In this document: positions 63,138 through 64,000 of the stretch, one piece after another
How the letters are laid out: each line of letters starts with the position of its first letter
Numbering within the stretch: the stretch's first letter is position 1
DNA from: Candidatus Riflebacteria bacterium HGW-Riflebacteria-2
Lineage (GTDB): Bacteria > Muiribacteriota > Ozemobacteria > Ozemobacterales > Ozemobacteraceae
DNA: 64,000 bases
Assembly: GCA_002839435.1 (NCBI GenBank)
Contig: PGYA01000011.1
Coordinates: 1-64,000 of the forward strand
Direction: 5' to 3'
Notes under the pieces: model-generated
Told to the model about the DNA's origin: nothing
What the model saw: the letters and a program-made list of their open reading frames with translations, nothing else
The model's database searches: none
Position numbers and translations under genes: made by a program

Positions 63138-63604
63138 AAGTCAGGCTCCTTGATCCTTAAAACTTCTTTGATCAACAGAAGGGTTTCGGCATCAGCGGCT
63201 GAGACGTTGCGGCCGATGTTGGCAAACTCTTTCCCGGTCATGCCAGCTAATTTGTAGGCATAGCGATAGATAAAATTACAGATGGCTCGCTGGCGTACCG
63301 GCGTGGTTTTCTCCTGCAACAACTGGTCAACCGTTTCCAGTATTTGTCTGAGGACGGCTGGATCATCGGCCAGTCCGACAAATTCTGGCTCGCTTAGAGC
63401 TTCTGACAGCGACTTTTTCAGGTCGTTGACGGCCGGGCGCAGCAAATCATCATTCAGATAGGCCTCTGCTGCCGAGCATATTGAGATCAGCGCCAGACGG
63501 GTTCGCTGCTCCCCCTCTGGTTTCGGTTGCAGAAAAAGCTTGAGTGGCAGCAGACAGAGGAGGTCGAGAATCAACTGGTTCTCTCTGGCATTGAATTCTG
63601 GCAT
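63134..63604 (-). CDS. Paralogous TerB-like helical protein
   Basis: A 156-residue, all-alpha protein. Its end (NFIYRYAYKLAGMTGKEF and VSAADAETLLLIKEVL) aligns with the same region of the downstream neighbour, so the two are probably diverged duplicates and may form a heterodimer. GAGG lies about 9 bases before the ATG. The function is unknown. Confidence 0.6.
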   Translation of the reverse strand: MPEFNARENQLILDLLCLLPLKLFLQPKPEGEQRTRLALISICSAAEAYLNDDLLRPAVNDLKKSLSEALSEPEFVGLADDPAVLRQILETVDQLLQEKTTPVRQRAICNFIYRYAYKLAGMTGKEFANIGRNVSAADAETLLLIKEVLRIKEPDL

Positions 63605-63698
63605 GATATGGTGCCTCGATTAAATTGCTTATAAGCCTGAGGATAATGCAATTTCGGCTTGCAGACCAGAGAAAGTTTAAAAAATTGGCAGTTTCGGT

Positions 63699-63704
63699 TA
63701 GAAT
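63699..63704 (+). promoter_or_regulatory. -10 box for a leaderless mRNA
   Basis: TAGAAT lies six bases before ATG 63711, the same spacing as at 13781 and 51387. No -35 box of good quality was found. Confidence 0.45.
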
Positions 63705-63710
63705 CTCTTT

Positions 63711-64000
63711 ATGCAAATGCTGCTGGAGCGAAAAGTCCTAACTCTGCGCAATATTTTTCTTTATTTCGCAGTCGTTCTGTTGCCGATTCTGGTCGGCTTT
63801 CTGGCCCTTGCCAACATGGTCGAAGAGCAATACCTTGCCAGGCTGGAAACGACAAAGCAGGAACTCGATATGCAGAGCGCGCGCGCGCGCCTTTTTTCTA
63901 GCGAAAAGCATCAGATTCAGAACTTTGCAGCAGCCATCAGCAGAGACCTGAAACTCATCAAAAAGAGTCCGCAGACTATCGCGTCTTTCGTAGATCATAT
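63711..64000 (+). CDS. Membrane sensor protein, 5' part only
   Basis: The frame runs open to the window end. It begins MQMLLERKVLTLRN, followed by one transmembrane helix (about 15-37) and a helical extracytoplasmic part (about 40-97). The layout (short basic N-terminus, TM, long helix) is like the N-terminus of the two cyclases at 37-43 kb. It may be another sensor of that kind, but the catalytic part is outside the window. Confidence 0.55.
   Translation, partial: MQMLLERKVLTLRNIFLYFAVVLLPILVGFLALANMVEEQYLARLETTKQELDMQSARARLFSSEKHQIQNFAAAISRDLKLIKKSPQTIASFVDH

Noticed and set aside
1-64000. CRISPR array, rRNA operon or complete insertion sequence
   Set aside because: No regularly spaced repeats with unique spacers, no rRNA cores and no transposase were seen.

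Overview
The window looks like a chromosomal segment of a diderm, Gram-negative-type bacterium. It encodes a TolC-like outer-membrane factor with an RND pump, several lipoproteins with clear lipoboxes, type IV pilin-like prepilins, a SPOR-domain protein and a periplasmic asparaginase. Gene content does not match a well-known model phylum. A poorly cultured lineage such as Candidatus Riflebacteria is possible, but that is a guess. Most of the window is ordinary vertical-looking sequence with good Shine-Dalgarno sites. A few genes (AmrS-like radical SAM, STAS, the last partial sensor) have a -10 box exactly six bases before the ATG, which suggests leaderless mRNAs.

Layout: 1-2.1 kb holds the 3' part of the SRP RNA and dnaX. 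2.2-2.5 kb is a non-coding stretch with DnaA-box-like repeats and three GTAC-centred palindromes. 2.7-8.3 kb carries secreted proteins, a FlgM-like protein and a TPR protein. 8.4-11.9 kb is a CheY-like regulator plus a HEAT-repeat/CheR fusion. 12.3-16.5 kb has a lipoprotein, a radical SAM enzyme, a SPOR protein and an EF-hand protein. 16.6-23.8 kb (minus) is a pilin-like cluster. 24-31 kb is a TetR-controlled RND efflux operon with its operator. 31-33.4 kb (minus) is a hybrid histidine kinase with a frameshifted N-terminus. 33.6-37 kb is a sugar ABC importer lacking its ATPase gene. 37.1-42.8 kb (minus) is a pair of overlapping membrane class III cyclases. 42.8-44.3 kb has an asparaginase and a small membrane protein. 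44.35-46.66 kb is a decayed element beside a tRNA-Arg (truncated integrase, 24-bp iterons, truncated ORF6N gene). 46.7-57.3 kb has an EFR1 ferredoxin, a DUF2225-like protein, TrmO, a lipoprotein, an aminotransferase, a STAS protein, an IPT/TIG lipoprotein, an MscS channel, a double cNMP-binding protein and an ankyrin protein. 57.8-62.2 kb is one AT-richer 1462-codon gene with six copies of an unrecognised domain. 62.4-64 kb has tRNA-Gly, a TerB-like pair and the start of another sensor.

The most striking observation is the cyclase pair. The upstream protein keeps both metal-binding Asp residues but has lost the transition-state Asn/Arg. The downstream protein keeps Asn/Arg and the adenine-contacting Lys but has lost both metal Asp residues (Ser and Asn instead). 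The genes overlap by 4 bp. This complementary loss is the C1/C2 arrangement of mammalian adenylyl cyclases and predicts an obligate bacterial heterodimer. A protein with two cyclic-nucleotide-binding-like domains at 55.4 kb is a possible effector.

The second unusual item is the six-repeat protein with a C-terminal zinc ribbon at 57.8-62.2 kb. The third is the symmetric palindrome array at 2.2-2.5 kb. All product names come from reading motifs; no database search was run.
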